Shown here: positions 8,362 to 16,062 of the stretch, in pieces | How positions within the stretch are numbered: position 1 is the stretch's first letter | Layout of the letters: every line of letters starts with the position of its first letter | Assembly: GCA_034436035.1 (NCBI GenBank) | Contig: DAOTVW010000192.1 | Coordinates: 1 to 20,731 of the forward strand | DNA from: UBA4823 sp034436035 | GTDB lineage: Bacteria > Chloroflexota > Anaerolineae > Anaerolineales > UBA4823 | Direction of reading: 5' to 3' | Length of the DNA: 20,731 bases | Notes under the pieces: generated by a model | Told to the model about the DNA's origin: nothing | Database searches by the model: none | Seen by the model: only the letters and a program-made list of their open reading frames with translations | Translations under genes and position numbers: made by a program

Positions 8362-11300
8362 TTGACAAACTATCCATTATCCGAAGCAGATGATATCGCA
8401 ACGCTAAAACGGCGACTTCAAGAAACCGAGGCAGCGTTGGCTGAATTAGGGGCGCAAAGCTTACTCAGCGCTCGCCTGACACTGGAAAGTGAAAACAATT
8501 TTCGCGCTTTAGCAGAAAATGCCATCGAAGCGATTTTCATCATCGATAACCAGGGCCTTTTTGTCTACGCCAATCCACAAGCGTGTAAACTCGTTGGCTA
8601 TTCTCCCTCCGATATTTTAGGGATGCCCTTTACCTATTTAGTTAGCGAAGAAGACGTCCAAACTGTTACGGAACGCTGGAAAGCACGTTTGGAAGGGATA
8701 CCGGTGCCAGCTTATTATGAAATCACCATCCATCACCGCTCCGGCGAAGCGATTCCGGTCGAACTTTCAGCCGCTCGAACCGAATGGCAAGGACAAGCCG
8801 CGGTGATGACGTTCGTACATGATATTCGTAATCGCCGCCAAGTTGAGCAGGCTCTTGCTCGAGAGATTCAAGTCAACACCAATTTGGCTGAGCTTTCCCA
8901 AGCCCTCCTTTCCTCTCCGCAACTCCAGCAAATCTCAGAACTGGTTTTAGAAAAGGCCAAGTTTCTCACCACTAGTCCGCATGGATTCGTTGGGTATATC
9001 CATCCACAAACCGATCAATTTGAGATAAATGCCTATACCCAAGAAGTTTGCGGTCAAAATCGCGCCCCACAAAACGAGATCCTTTACGATCACGCACCTG
9101 GCTTGTTGAGTGAAGTGCTGAAAAAAGGACAATCAGCCTGGAGCAACGATTATCTCCATGATCCCCGCATGCAACCTCTCACCCAACCGCACCAAACTAT
9201 CCAACGGTTAGCAGCCGTACCGGCTCGATTAAATCATAAAGTGGTAGGGATGATCGCGGTTGCCAATGCAGCTGCTCCGTATTCCATGCAGCATATCGAA
9301 ATCCTTGAGCGCCTGGCAGATTTATATGCTCTCGGTTTACAGAACTATTGGACGAATCAACTTGTCCAGATAGAAGCACAGCGAGCTTCTACTTTGGCTG
9401 AGATCACCCACAGTTTGGTAGAAGGGGGATTAGAGACACAGACGTTGATCCAGCTCATCTCCCAAAAAACCGCAGCGGCATTAAAAGCAACTTGTGCGGT
9501 CTTTTTATTGGATGAATCAAAAGAGAAGATCCGCTCTTTCTCCGTGTTCGATCCCGATCCAATATTACAATCTGTGATTGAGCAAACCCTCAATCAAACC
9601 GATCCTTTAGAAGGAAATCTACTGATTGCTCAAGCGCTGCAAAATAAAGAGGAAATTTTTCAACCGAAGTTAGATGAAAACGCTTATTCAGCATTATTAG
9701 CCCCTTCTTACCGAGCAGTCGTGGAATTATTTGGTTTACGCAGTTTAATGCTCGTCCCGATTCATAATAATCAAGAGGTATTGGGGGTTATCATCACGGT
9801 GCGGCATAAATCGAGCGAGCAGTTTATCACAGATGATTTCACATTTTTAAAAGAAATCGCGCATCGAGCTGGTTTGGTATTAACCAACGCCCGTTTGTTT
9901 AATGAACTACAAGTTCAGCAAAATTTACTTGAAGTGCGAGTACAGGAACGCACGGCTGAAATTCAAGCCGAACGCGACTTTGCCTTACTGGTGATGAATA
10001 CTATGGGGCAAGGATTGACAGTAGTGAACGAAGAAGGACATTTTACGTATGTCAATCCAGCCTACGCACACATGTTAGGCTATCACCCTCTGGATTTGCT
10101 TGGCAAACATTATCAGGAATTTACTACCCCAGACGTTCAACCTCTTTTAGAGGAGATATTTCAGAGGGGTAAACTTGGTGAGGCAACCAGTTATGAAAGC
10201 ACGTTAATTCATCGAAACAAATCCTTGATACCCGTCGAAATCAATTGCACGCCGCGTTTTCATGGGGATCGCTTTGTGGGGATGGTCACAGTCATCACCG
10301 ATTTGCGCCCGCGTAAACTCCTCCAAGAGCGTCAAAGTTATCTCCAAGCCTTTCGGGAGATTTTACTCACCGTTGCGCAAACCTTTATCCAGACCACCGA
10401 TGAAAACGTAGAGGATAACCTGAATTGGGTTCTTCAACAAGTGGGCGAATATTTGCAGGTGGATCGATCCTATATCTTCCTTTTCGATTGGCAGCGTCAA
10501 ACCATGGCCAACACGCATGAGTGGTGCGCCGAGGGCATCAGCCCTCAAAAGGACAATTTACAGGATATACCAATCAGTGTTCTGCCACAATGGATGGATG
10601 GTTTGCGCAAAGACCCGTATATCCTCATTCCGTCTGTGGCAGACCTGCCACAGGAATGGGGGCAAGTCAAAGAAATCCTCGAAGCACAAGAAATCCAATC
10701 TTTGTTAGTGATGCCAATAACCACCCCCGATGAGCTGATCGGTTTTGTGGGTTTTGATTCAGTAAGGACGAAACGCTCCTGGCAGGAAGATGAAATTAAA
10801 GTTCTCACCATCCTGTCCAATCATTTAGCCAGCTACTTTGAGCGCCGCAAAGCCGAACTGGCGTTACAGGCTAGCCAAGCCCAATATCAATTACTAGCCG
10901 AAAACGTTTCAGATGTCATTTTCACCCTGGATTTAAACAATCAATTTACTTTTGTCAGCCCCTCGGTTCTCAACTTAACCGGATATACGGTGGATGAAAT
11001 CGAATATATCCATTTGCGGGATTTACTAACACCCGAATCGTTTGAGGCAGTTCAACGTTTCTTTGCGCAAGAAATGAGCCCTCAAAAGTTGGCAGCCATG
11101 AATCCCGCCACACCGCCAATGCATTCGATTGAACTGGAATTGCGATGTAAAAACGGACAAACGCGTGGCATCGAAGTACGGATAAATCCTTTCTTCAATG
11201 AAAACGGCCAGGTTGCTGGAATGGTCGGCAGCGCCCGTGATATCAGCGAACGACAACAAGCACGGCGGGTACTCGAGTATATGGCAACACACGATGCCTT

Positions 11301-11799
11301 GACGGGTTTACCCAATCGTGTCTTATTCCAGGATCGTTTGGAACATGCCATCAAACGCGCCAGCCGCGAAAAAACCAACCTGGCGGTGATGTTACTCGAT
11401 TTAGATCACTTCAAACGCATTAACGATGAATGTGGGCATTTGAAGGGTGATGAAGTGTTACAAGAAGTGGCGCGCCGTTTATTGAGCTGCTTGCGTGAAA
11501 GTGATACGGTTGCCCGAATGGGAGGGGATGAATTTACGATCATCATTGAGGACTTAACCAACCCCGCTTTCGCAGCGCGGGTTGCGCAAAAATTATTGGA
11601 GGTAATCCGTCAGCCTTATCTGGTTGATGAACAGGCTTGGGAGATCTCTGCCAGTTTGGGCATTAGCCTTTTCCCCGTGGATGGTGAGGATGTGGGCAGC
11701 TTGCTGAAGAATGCAGATATTGCGATGTATCGCGCCAAGCGCCATCACAATGATTACCGTTTTTACTCACCACGAATCAAAACGAAGAAGATATCCTAG
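8362..11799 (+). CDS. Multi-sensor diguanylate cyclase (PAS-GAF-GAF-PAS-GAF-PAS-GGDEF)
   Basis: This 1145-residue soluble signalling protein is predicted to make cyclic di-GMP from two GTP. A short charged helix (about 9-32) leads into PAS1 (about 45-160), GAF1 (about 178-335), GAF2 (about 345-515), a coiled linker with QERTAEIQAERDF, PAS2 (about 537-655), GAF3 (about 670-830), PAS3 (about 838-955) and GGDEF (about 974-1140). The GGDEF domain starts at HDALTGLPNR, keeps the metal-binding LDLDHFK, and has an intact GGDEF motif at 1054-1058. RESD, five residues before it, is a product-inhibition I-site. There is no EAL or HD-GYP domain and no transmembrane segment, so it senses internal ligands. 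The start is TTG, preceded by AAGGG. It is a single-gene unit with its own promoter. The ligands are unknown. Confidence 0.93.
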   Translation: MTNYPLSEADDIATLKRRLQETEAALAELGAQSLLSARLTLESENNFRALAENAIEAIFIIDNQGLFVYANPQACKLVGYSPSDILGMPFTYLVSEEDVQTVTERWKARLEGIPVPAYYEITIHHRSGEAIPVELSAARTEWQGQAAVMTFVHDIRNRRQVEQALAREIQVNTNLAELSQALLSSPQLQQISELVLEKAKFLTTSPHGFVGYIHPQTDQFEINAYTQEVCGQNRAPQNEILYDHAPGLLSEVLKKGQSAWSNDYLHDPRMQPLTQPHQTIQRLAAVPARLNHKVVGMIAVANAAAPYSMQHIEILERLADLYALGLQNYWTNQLVQIEAQRASTLAEITHSLVEGGLETQTLIQLISQKTAAALKATCAVFLLDESKEKIRSFSVFDPDPILQSVIEQTLNQTDPLEGNLLIAQALQNKEEIFQPKLDENAYSALLAPSYRAVVELFGLRSLMLVPIHNNQEVLGVIITVRHKSSEQFITDDFTFLKEIAHRAGLVLTNARLFNELQVQQNLLEVRVQERTAEIQAERDFALLVMNTMGQGLTVVNEEGHFTYVNPAYAHMLGYHPLDLLGKHYQEFTTPDVQPLLEEIFQRGKLGEATSYESTLIHRNKSLIPVEINCTPRFHGDRFVGMVTVITDLRPRKLLQERQSYLQAFREILLTVAQTFIQTTDENVEDNLNWVLQQVGEYLQVDRSYIFLFDWQRQTMANTHEWCAEGISPQKDNLQDIPISVLPQWMDGLRKDPYILIPSVADLPQEWGQVKEILEAQEIQSLLVMPITTPDELIGFVGFDSVRTKRSWQEDEIKVLTILSNHLASYFERRKAELALQASQAQYQLLAENVSDVIFTLDLNNQFTFVSPSVLNLTGYTVDEIEYIHLRDLLTPESFEAVQRFFAQEMSPQKLAAMNPATPPMHSIELELRCKNGQTRGIEVRINPFFNENGQVAGMVGSARDISERQQARRVLEYMATHDALTGLPNRVLFQDRLEHAIKRASREKTNLAVMLLDLDHFKRINDECGHLKGDEVLQEVARRLLSCLRESDTVARMGGDEFTIIIEDLTNPAFAARVAQKLLEVIRQPYLVDEQAWEISASLGISLFPVDGEDVGSLLKNADIAMYRAKRHHNDYRFYSPRIKTKKIS

Positions 11800-11810
11800 T
11801 GCGCCGAATT

Positions 11811-11828
11811 GGCAATAAAGCGATTGCC
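11811..11828 (+). terminator. Short hairpin after the cyclase gene, weak terminator candidate
   Basis: GGCAAT and ATTGCC pair perfectly around the six-base loop AAAGCG, eleven bases after the stop codon. No T-run follows, so an intrinsic terminator is not established. Confidence 0.3.
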
Positions 11829-11933
11829 TCAATGAACCCCCTCAAAATAATGCCCCTTTGTGGCAATGCCTATATGAGGACGAGATAAAAAAACCCCAGA
11901 AGCCAAAAACACAGCGCACCTCGTAATAACCAT

Positions 11934-11967
11934 GCAGCGATCTCCACTCGAAATTGGGGATTGCTGC
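11934..11967 (+). repeat. 13-bp hairpin with two G-U pairs (plus-strand RNA)
   Basis: GCAGCGATCTCCA (11934-11946) pairs over its full length with 11955-11967 around an 8-base loop. Eleven pairs are Watson-Crick and two are G-U. The two wobble positions would be A-C mismatches in minus-strand RNA, so the structure is favoured only in plus-strand transcripts, such as the 3' end of the cyclase mRNA. There is no T-run. Confidence 0.45.
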
Positions 11968-12041
11968 CCTGACACGCAGATCCCAATAGTGCAACCAGAC
12001 AGCGTGCATTAGCCATTCATTTGCAGTTACACAAAATAATC

Positions 12042-12100
12042 TTCATCTTTCTCCAATATAATCTTCACAATTTATTCACAATTTTGCGATAGACTATTAT
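12042..12100 (+). promoter_or_regulatory. OmpR/PhoB-type response-regulator site with -10 box
   Basis: TTCACA occurs at 12064-12069 and 12075-12080, exactly one helical turn (11 bp) apart. A related TTCATC lies two turns upstream at 12042. Both distal copies sit in the longer repeat ATAATCTTCA. TATTAT (12095-12100, five of six to the -10 consensus) follows after 14 bp, and no good -35 is present. This is the layout of a promoter activated by a PhoB/OmpR-family regulator bound to phased direct repeats. The regulator is not in the window. Confidence 0.5.
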
Positions 12101-12101
12101 C

Positions 12102-12199
12102 AGGTTTCCAGGAAGTTTTATGATTAACCATTGTGAAACAAGTATCTATCCTATTGGTTCTCACTGTGGTTAAGATAAGACACCTCTCCTAGGAAACCT
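12102..12199 (+). repeat. Nested inverted repeats, possible structured 5' leader
   Basis: The outer stem joins AGGTTTCCAGGA (12102-12113) to TCCTAGGAAACCT (12187-12199) with one bulged A. The inner stem joins TTAACCATTGTGA (12124-12136) to TCACTGTGGTTAA (12161-12173), with a 7-bp and a 4-bp block around a two-base internal loop. The whole 98-base unit is nearly symmetrical and lies between the TTCACA promoter and the zinc-ribbon gene. It matches no riboswitch class I know. The start expected from the -10 box would cut into the first outer arm, so the mapped start matters. Confidence 0.45.
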
Positions 12200-12293
12200 T
12201 CCATACAAACCGCAGGTTGAGATAATTCCTGGGATATCCCAAAGGTTATCCAACTTGCTAAAAGTGGTTTAATCTTTGTGAAGGAGATTTGAG

Positions 12294-12659
12294 ATGAATA
12301 AAGGTTGGATCTGGTTTTTTGTTGGTGCTGGGATTGTTTTGTTATTCGGAATTGGGCTACGTCTCTTTCGTTTTGCCCGCTTTTTCGGAGGGTTTTATCC
12401 TTTCCGCATCTTCCCCCATAGTGGCACATGGGGCTTTTTCCCATTTGGCTGGATGATGGTTGGGATGGGTTTGATCCCATTGCTGATAATCGTTTTACTG
12501 GTAGTGGGCATCATTGCGCTATTGCGCTCTTCAAAATCCACACCAACCAGCACAAATACTCAGCCGCTTCCTGCGCCGCGCACTTGCCCTTCTTGTGGGA
12601 AACAACTGCAGGCAGATTGGAAGCATTGCCCTTATTGCGGTGCGAATTTAGAGGGATGA
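12294..12659 (+). CDS. Small membrane protein with C-terminal zinc ribbon, function unknown
   Basis: This 121-residue protein has a hydrophobic helix at about 5-25, an aromatic-rich amphipathic stretch (FARFFGGFYPFRIFPHSG), a second hydrophobic segment at about 48-76, a Ser/Thr/Pro-rich linker, and a zinc ribbon with Cys98, Cys101, Cys112 and Cys115 (CPSCGK, then CPYCGANLEG). It resembles the widespread short 'zinc ribbon domain' membrane proteins of bacteria, with the ribbon probably on the cytoplasmic side. AAGGAGAT eight bases before the ATG is a strong ribosome-binding site. The TTCACA promoter upstream hints at control by a two-component system, perhaps an envelope response. I do not assign a function. 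Confidence 0.8.
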   Translation: MNKGWIWFFVGAGIVLLFGIGLRLFRFARFFGGFYPFRIFPHSGTWGFFPFGWMMVGMGLIPLLIIVLLVVGIIALLRSSKSTPTSTNTQPLPAPRTCPSCGKQLQADWKHCPYCGANLEG

Positions 12660-12685
12660 CAGCTGCCTGTAACAGGCAACTGTCA
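12657..12685 (+). terminator. Strong hairpin at the end of the zinc-ribbon gene
   Basis: TGACAGCTGCCTG and CAGGCAACTGTCA form a 13-pair stem with one C-A mismatch and a 3-base TAA loop. The first arm contains the TGA stop codon. It lies between two convergent genes and can form in either transcript. No T-run follows, so it may be factor-assisted or an end-protecting structure. Confidence 0.55.
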
Positions 12686-12691
12686 CATAAT

Positions 12692-12746
12692 ATGGGCGGA
12701 TTAACCCATGCGCTCGTTAATGCAAGTGCTTACTTAACCCGCCCAT
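12692..12746. repeat. Inverted repeat at convergent gene ends
   Basis: ATGGGCGGATTAA (12692-12704) and TTAACCCGCCCAT (12734-12746) pair with one mismatch around a 29-base loop that contains a smaller GCGCT/AGTGC stem. The right arm covers the last codons of the LLM gene. It may help terminate or stabilise the convergent transcripts. Confidence 0.4.
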
Positions 12747-13740
12747 CCTGAGCAAAAGTCTCAATCAATTTATGTACGTTACCGCTGGCAGGATAAAGGA
12801 TTGGACAAGTGCAGCCATGTTTACGATACTCAGCCACTTTAGCCCGCGCTTCTTCGGGGGTGCCAGAGGCAGTGATGCGATGGATCAGCTCTTCTGGAAC
12901 AAGGTGTTTCGCTTTGTTGATTTGCTCTTTGGTAGCTGGCCAACCCAGAATGGACTGAATTTCTGCAACGACCTCGGGCGCAACCCCGGAAGCCTTAGCA
13001 ATATGCGGTTGCTGAGCGAGATATTGAGTCAATAACATACGGGTGGCATCGATCGCAGTTTCATGGTCATCGTCTACAGAACAGACCACCAGTTGAGGGC
13101 GGTCTAAGTCCTCCACCTTTCGTCCGGCTTTACGAGCTCCTTTTTCTAATAATTCCAGAGCACGGTCATTGTAGGCAGGTTCAACGCAATAATTGAGCAC
13201 TACCCCATCCGCAATCTCTCCAGCCAATTCCATCATCTGATCACCGGTGGCACCAATCATAATGGGGACATTGCGCGGTTCTCGTCGTCCATGTACGACA
13301 TCCAATTCAATTCCATCCACATGCACAAATTCTCCATGGAATGTAACTCTTTCCATATTAAGCAAACGGCGCATAACCGTAACAGTTTCCCGCATGGCTA
13401 GCAGCGGTTTACGCCGCTCTATTCCTACATTGCGGGCTAACGGATCCCACCAGGCGCCAATACCACAAATAATGCGGTTAGGCGCTAAGTCATCCAGGGT
13501 CAGGAATGTTGCTGCCAACAACCCAATATTGCGTGTCCAGTTGTTGATCACCCCAGAGCCAACTTTGATGCGTTCGGTAACGGCTGCATAAGCAGCCATT
13601 GGAACAATCGCATCCCGCACAAGACGCGATTCCGCTTGCCAGACAGCTTCGAACCCATGTTGCTCAGCATAGCGGACGTATTCTAAACCATCCCGCAAAT
13701 CATGGGCGTCTTGTAAATAAAGCGCTACTCGTTCAGTCAT
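12730..13740 (-). CDS. LLM-class (luciferase-like) oxidoreductase, probably F420-dependent
   Basis: This 336-residue TIM-barrel enzyme is of the bacterial-luciferase/Mer superfamily. Landmarks are the N-terminal barrel strand RVALYLQDAHDLRDGLEYVR, the GFEAVWQAES segment, TERIKVGSGVINNWTRN, the substrate/cofactor loop LDDLAPNRIICGIGAWWDP, and PIMIGATGDQMMELAGEIADGVVLN, usual in F420-dependent members. Family members use either FMN or F420. The neighbouring F420 genes argue strongly for F420H2. GGAGG six bases before the ATG fixes the start. It is the last gene of the F420 cluster, 101 bp after cofC, and may be co-transcribed. It resembles methylene-tetrahydromethanopterin reductase in overall pattern, but that substrate is not implied. 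The reaction is unknown. Confidence 0.85.
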   Translation of the reverse strand: MTERVALYLQDAHDLRDGLEYVRYAEQHGFEAVWQAESRLVRDAIVPMAAYAAVTERIKVGSGVINNWTRNIGLLAATFLTLDDLAPNRIICGIGAWWDPLARNVGIERRKPLLAMRETVTVMRRLLNMERVTFHGEFVHVDGIELDVVHGRREPRNVPIMIGATGDQMMELAGEIADGVVLNYCVEPAYNDRALELLEKGARKAGRKVEDLDRPQLVVCSVDDDHETAIDATRMLLTQYLAQQPHIAKASGVAPEVVAEIQSILGWPATKEQINKAKHLVPEELIHRITASGTPEEARAKVAEYRKHGCTCPILYPASGNVHKLIETFAQDGRVK

Positions 13741-13779
13741 GTTTACCTCCAGATAAAAAATCCAATTCGAAAACCGTCC

Positions 13780-13828
13780 AGGTAGAAGGATGTCAGTTTA
13801 TAAAACTTGCGCCTCCTCATTTCTACCT
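13780..13828 (-). repeat. Inverted repeat between cofC and the LLM gene
   Basis: AGGTAGAA (13780-13787) and TTCTACCT (13821-13828) are perfect 8-bp complements around a 33-base loop, in the 101-bp gap after cofC. A run of six T follows about 30 bases later on the minus strand. It may lower read-through into the LLM gene. Evidence for a function is weak. Confidence 0.3.
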
Positions 13829-13841
13829 ATCCAGCCCATTC

Positions 13842-14474
13842 CTAGTGAAAAAGAATATCCAGGATCGGAACATTTTTATGCAAACCAAGTAAATATTGCA
13901 TATCTTCAGCATCATCGATATCCAATGCCAGATTGGGATTATCGAAAACCGCCACCTTATTCCCATTTTGGTTTGCGACAGCAAGATGAGCAGAAAAGGA
14001 ATCTATTCCATAATGGTACGTGATTAATCCAGGTGGGGAAATCAGTAAGGCATTCGTGCCTTTGCGATGTCGGTCTGGAGCGATTGCCACACAAGGAGGG
14101 GTATCAACGCTGTTATAAAACGCCATTAAAGTCTCGCTATCCAGCAAGGGCAAATCTGTGGGGATAATCAACAAAGTCTGCGCGTGAGCTTGTTGGGCGT
14201 AGCGAGTTGCTCTCTCAATCGCTGAATTTAACTTTGGCAATCCGTCTTCTTGAATCGTTCTGGCACCATACATACGCGCCACCGCCAATGCCTCACCATC
14301 CCGGCTTACCAGCAGGATTTGATCGAAGAGGTTACTGGCATCCAACATTTTTAAGGTATGTTCCAGCAGCCAGCGGTTCAATGCCCAACGTTGATCTTCT
14401 TCGAGAATGGGGGATAGACGGCTTTTCCCTTCCCGCAATGGCTTAACGGGCACAATTGCCCAAGTATCGTTCAT
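13842..14474 (-). CDS. cofC: CofC/FbiD: phospholactate or phosphoenolpyruvate guanylyltransferase
   Basis: This 210-residue enzyme activates the three-carbon phospho-acid for F420 by coupling it to GMP from GTP. The product is lactyl- or enolpyruvyl-diphospho-5'-guanosine. The start MNDTWAIVPVKPLREGKSRL carries the nucleotide-binding K-x(4)-K-S-R-L loop of the CofC family. IIPTDLPLLD is the metal-binding DLP segment, and PDRHRKGTNALLISPPG and the C-terminal NPNLALDIDDAEDM are conserved in the family. Its ATG overlaps the cofD stop by four bases (ATGA), so the two are coupled and act in sequence. Whether it uses 2-phospholactate (archaeal CofC) or phosphoenolpyruvate (mycobacterial FbiD) cannot be read here. 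The adjacent FbiB-C-like reductase favours phosphoenolpyruvate. Confidence 0.92.
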   Translation of the reverse strand: MNDTWAIVPVKPLREGKSRLSPILEEDQRWALNRWLLEHTLKMLDASNLFDQILLVSRDGEALAVARMYGARTIQEDGLPKLNSAIERATRYAQQAHAQTLLIIPTDLPLLDSETLMAFYNSVDTPPCVAIAPDRHRKGTNALLISPPGLITYHYGIDSFSAHLAVANQNGNKVAVFDNPNLALDIDDAEDMQYLLGLHKNVPILDILFH

Positions 14475-15403
14475 AATTTGCCACCTTCTATTGCCTGTAA
14501 AATTGTGTGGGCTAAATTATACCTTTCTGCTGGAATATTCATGAGGGTGTTGGTAACCAATGTCCCGATTCCAAGTTGTTGAATTTCCATGGCATAATCT
14601 GCATCGAGGTCATCCAACACCAAACCGGTGATTAAGCCGGCATAATGCTGAGCTACCGCAAGCGGTGAAGGGGGAATGCCCAATTCCATAAACATTTTGG
14701 CAGCTGGCCCCTTGATCGCTCTCCCGCCGACAATCGGGGAGATTGCGATGACCCTTTTCTGCAAACAAGCTTGCCGCACGCCATCAACCGCTAAGATAGG
14801 GTCAATCGATACAAACGGATTGGAAGGGCAAAAAAGAATAACATCCGCTTGCGAAAGAGCGGCGAGCAGTCCAGGCGCAGGATGAGCCCTTTCCACACCG
14901 CGAAAATGGAAATCCCGCACAGCTGGTTGGAAGCGGTAACGCACAAAGTATTCTTGAAATGGCAGTTCGCCATCTTCGGTTAATACCCAAGTCCGCACAG
15001 GATCATCGCTCATGGGAAGGATGGGATGCTTTACACCCCAAACCTGACAAAAATGGGCAGTGATCTGACTCAAAGTTTCGCCTTCCTCCATGCGGCGGGT
15101 TCGTTCTAAGTGTGTCGCTAAATCTCGGTCGCCCAGTTGAAACCAATCTGGCGCTCCCATTTGTTTTAACTCATTATAGGTTACCCAGCTTTCATCCATT
15201 CTCCCCCAGCCACTTTGAGGGTTCGCAATCCCCGCTAAGGTATAACAGACTGTATCAAGATCAGGGCTGATATGGAGTCCAAAATGTTCGAAATCATCAC
15301 CCGTATTGACGACAATGGTTAATTCCTCTGGTGAAAGGCAATGCGCCAAACCATCTGCAAATTTTGCGCCTCCCACACCACCAGCTAATGCAACTACTTT
15401 CAT
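14471..15403 (-). CDS. cofD: CofD/FbiA: 2-phospho-L-lactate (or phosphoenolpyruvyl) transferase
   Basis: This 310-residue enzyme moves the activated three-carbon phosphate from CofC's product onto FO, giving F420-0 or dehydro-F420-0. It opens with MKVVALAGGVGGAKFADGL, the family's glycine-rich motif. It continues with VNTGDDFEHFGLHISPDLDT, which binds metal and FO, then VILFCPSNPFVSIDPIL and PIVGGRAIKGPAAKM. Length is usual for the family. Longer reading to an upstream start would add 28 residues that overlap the previous gene; AAGGA seven bases before the ATG at 15403 supports the start given. It lies 13 bases after the nitroreductase gene and overlaps cofC by four bases. Confidence 0.93.
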   Translation of the reverse strand: MKVVALAGGVGGAKFADGLAHCLSPEELTIVVNTGDDFEHFGLHISPDLDTVCYTLAGIANPQSGWGRMDESWVTYNELKQMGAPDWFQLGDRDLATHLERTRRMEEGETLSQITAHFCQVWGVKHPILPMSDDPVRTWVLTEDGELPFQEYFVRYRFQPAVRDFHFRGVERAHPAPGLLAALSQADVILFCPSNPFVSIDPILAVDGVRQACLQKRVIAISPIVGGRAIKGPAAKMFMELGIPPSPLAVAQHYAGLITGLVLDDLDADYAMEIQQLGIGTLVTNTLMNIPAERYNLAHTILQAIEGGKL

Positions 15404-15416
15404 TAAAGTATCCTTC

Positions 15417-16016
15417 TCATAAGAAACGTGCAACCTCATGGAGAGATTTTCGGGCGGGTGGCGGAGGGGTTTGAGCAGCATATCCAAGCAAAATCAAAGC
15501 CTGTGGCTGCCAGGTTGCAGGCAAATCGAACACTTCCCGGGCAGCCTGAGGAGCATACAAGGGAGCACAGAGCCATAGGCTAGCAACCCCTAAAGAATGT
15601 GCAGCTAACATCAGTTGACCACCGGCTAAAGCAACCGATTGCACCGCCATCATCCGCTCACCGGTTTGCTGGGTGATGCTGGTTGTGCCAGGGATGTCTT
15701 CTTCAGCAAGGCACAAGAGGATTGCAGCGGGTGCCTGAATAATCCTGCGCCGCGAACGTTCCACCCGTCTATCTGCTTCTGCACTGGATATTCCCTCTTG
15801 GAGTAAATCCTGTCGGAATGACTCTCCCAAAGCATCCGCAAGCTTTTGCCGGGCTGATTCGTTTTCTAAAACAACAAAACGCCAGGGCTGGGTGTTGTGC
15901 GCCGATGGTGCCCATCGGCTTAGCTCCAGAATTTGTTCAATGGTTTGATGCTCCAGCATACGCTCTTGAAAATGGCGTACCGAACGGCGAGTTATTAGGC
16001 ATTCTTGCGCATCCAT
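15417..16016 (-). CDS. Nitroreductase-family protein resembling the C-terminal domain of FbiB (dehydro-F420-0 reductase candidate)
   Basis: This 199-residue FMN-binding nitroreductase has ITRRSVRHF (about 8-16) for FMN phosphate, SRWAPSAHNTQPWRFVVL, and a long helix GERMMAVQSVALAGGQLMLAA. The end, LGVASLWLCAPLYAPQ then LPATWQPQALILLGYA, matches FbiB. The pattern FRQDLLQEG...ADRRVERSRRRI also follows FbiB's C-terminal domain. In mycobacteria that domain reduces dehydro-F420-0 to F420-0 and is fused to a CofE domain. Here the same two activities appear as adjacent separate genes in the same order. GGAAGG about ten bases before the ATG supports the start. A general nitroreductase of the cluster is the alternative, but context and sequence favour the F420 role. 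Confidence 0.82.
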   Translation of the reverse strand: MDAQECLITRRSVRHFQERMLEHQTIEQILELSRWAPSAHNTQPWRFVVLENESARQKLADALGESFRQDLLQEGISSAEADRRVERSRRRIIQAPAAILLCLAEEDIPGTTSITQQTGERMMAVQSVALAGGQLMLAAHSLGVASLWLCAPLYAPQAAREVFDLPATWQPQALILLGYAAQTPPPPARKSLHEVARFL

Positions 16017-16062
16017 TTTTTAATTGCCTTCCAGAAATTCAAATTCGGTTCATTTTCGAAAG

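Larger units (their letters stand above)
11800..12293 (+). other. Intergenic region rich in inverted repeats and a regulated promoter
   Basis: No gene of normal size is visible in this stretch. It holds a short hairpin after the cyclase gene, a longer hairpin with two G-U pairs, TTCACA repeats before a -10-like box, a nested inverted-repeat leader and a 12-bp palindrome TGGGATATCCCA (12230-12241). A 19-codon frame from a GTG at 12133 (MKQVSILLVLTVV, then a quick stop) resembles the start of a secreted protein but lacks a ribosome-binding site and is probably chance or decay. Confidence 0.5.

Noticed and set aside
12121..12190. Tiny frames in the leader (17 codons from ATG at 12120, 19 codons from GTG at 12133)
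   Set aside because: They overlap the nested inverted repeats, have poor ribosome-binding sites and end quickly. The signal-peptide look of the second is not enough to call a gene.
12151..12480. Long open frame on the minus strand opposite the zinc-ribbon gene
   Set aside because: It has low-complexity composition, no ribosome-binding site, and overlaps a well-supported gene on the other strand.
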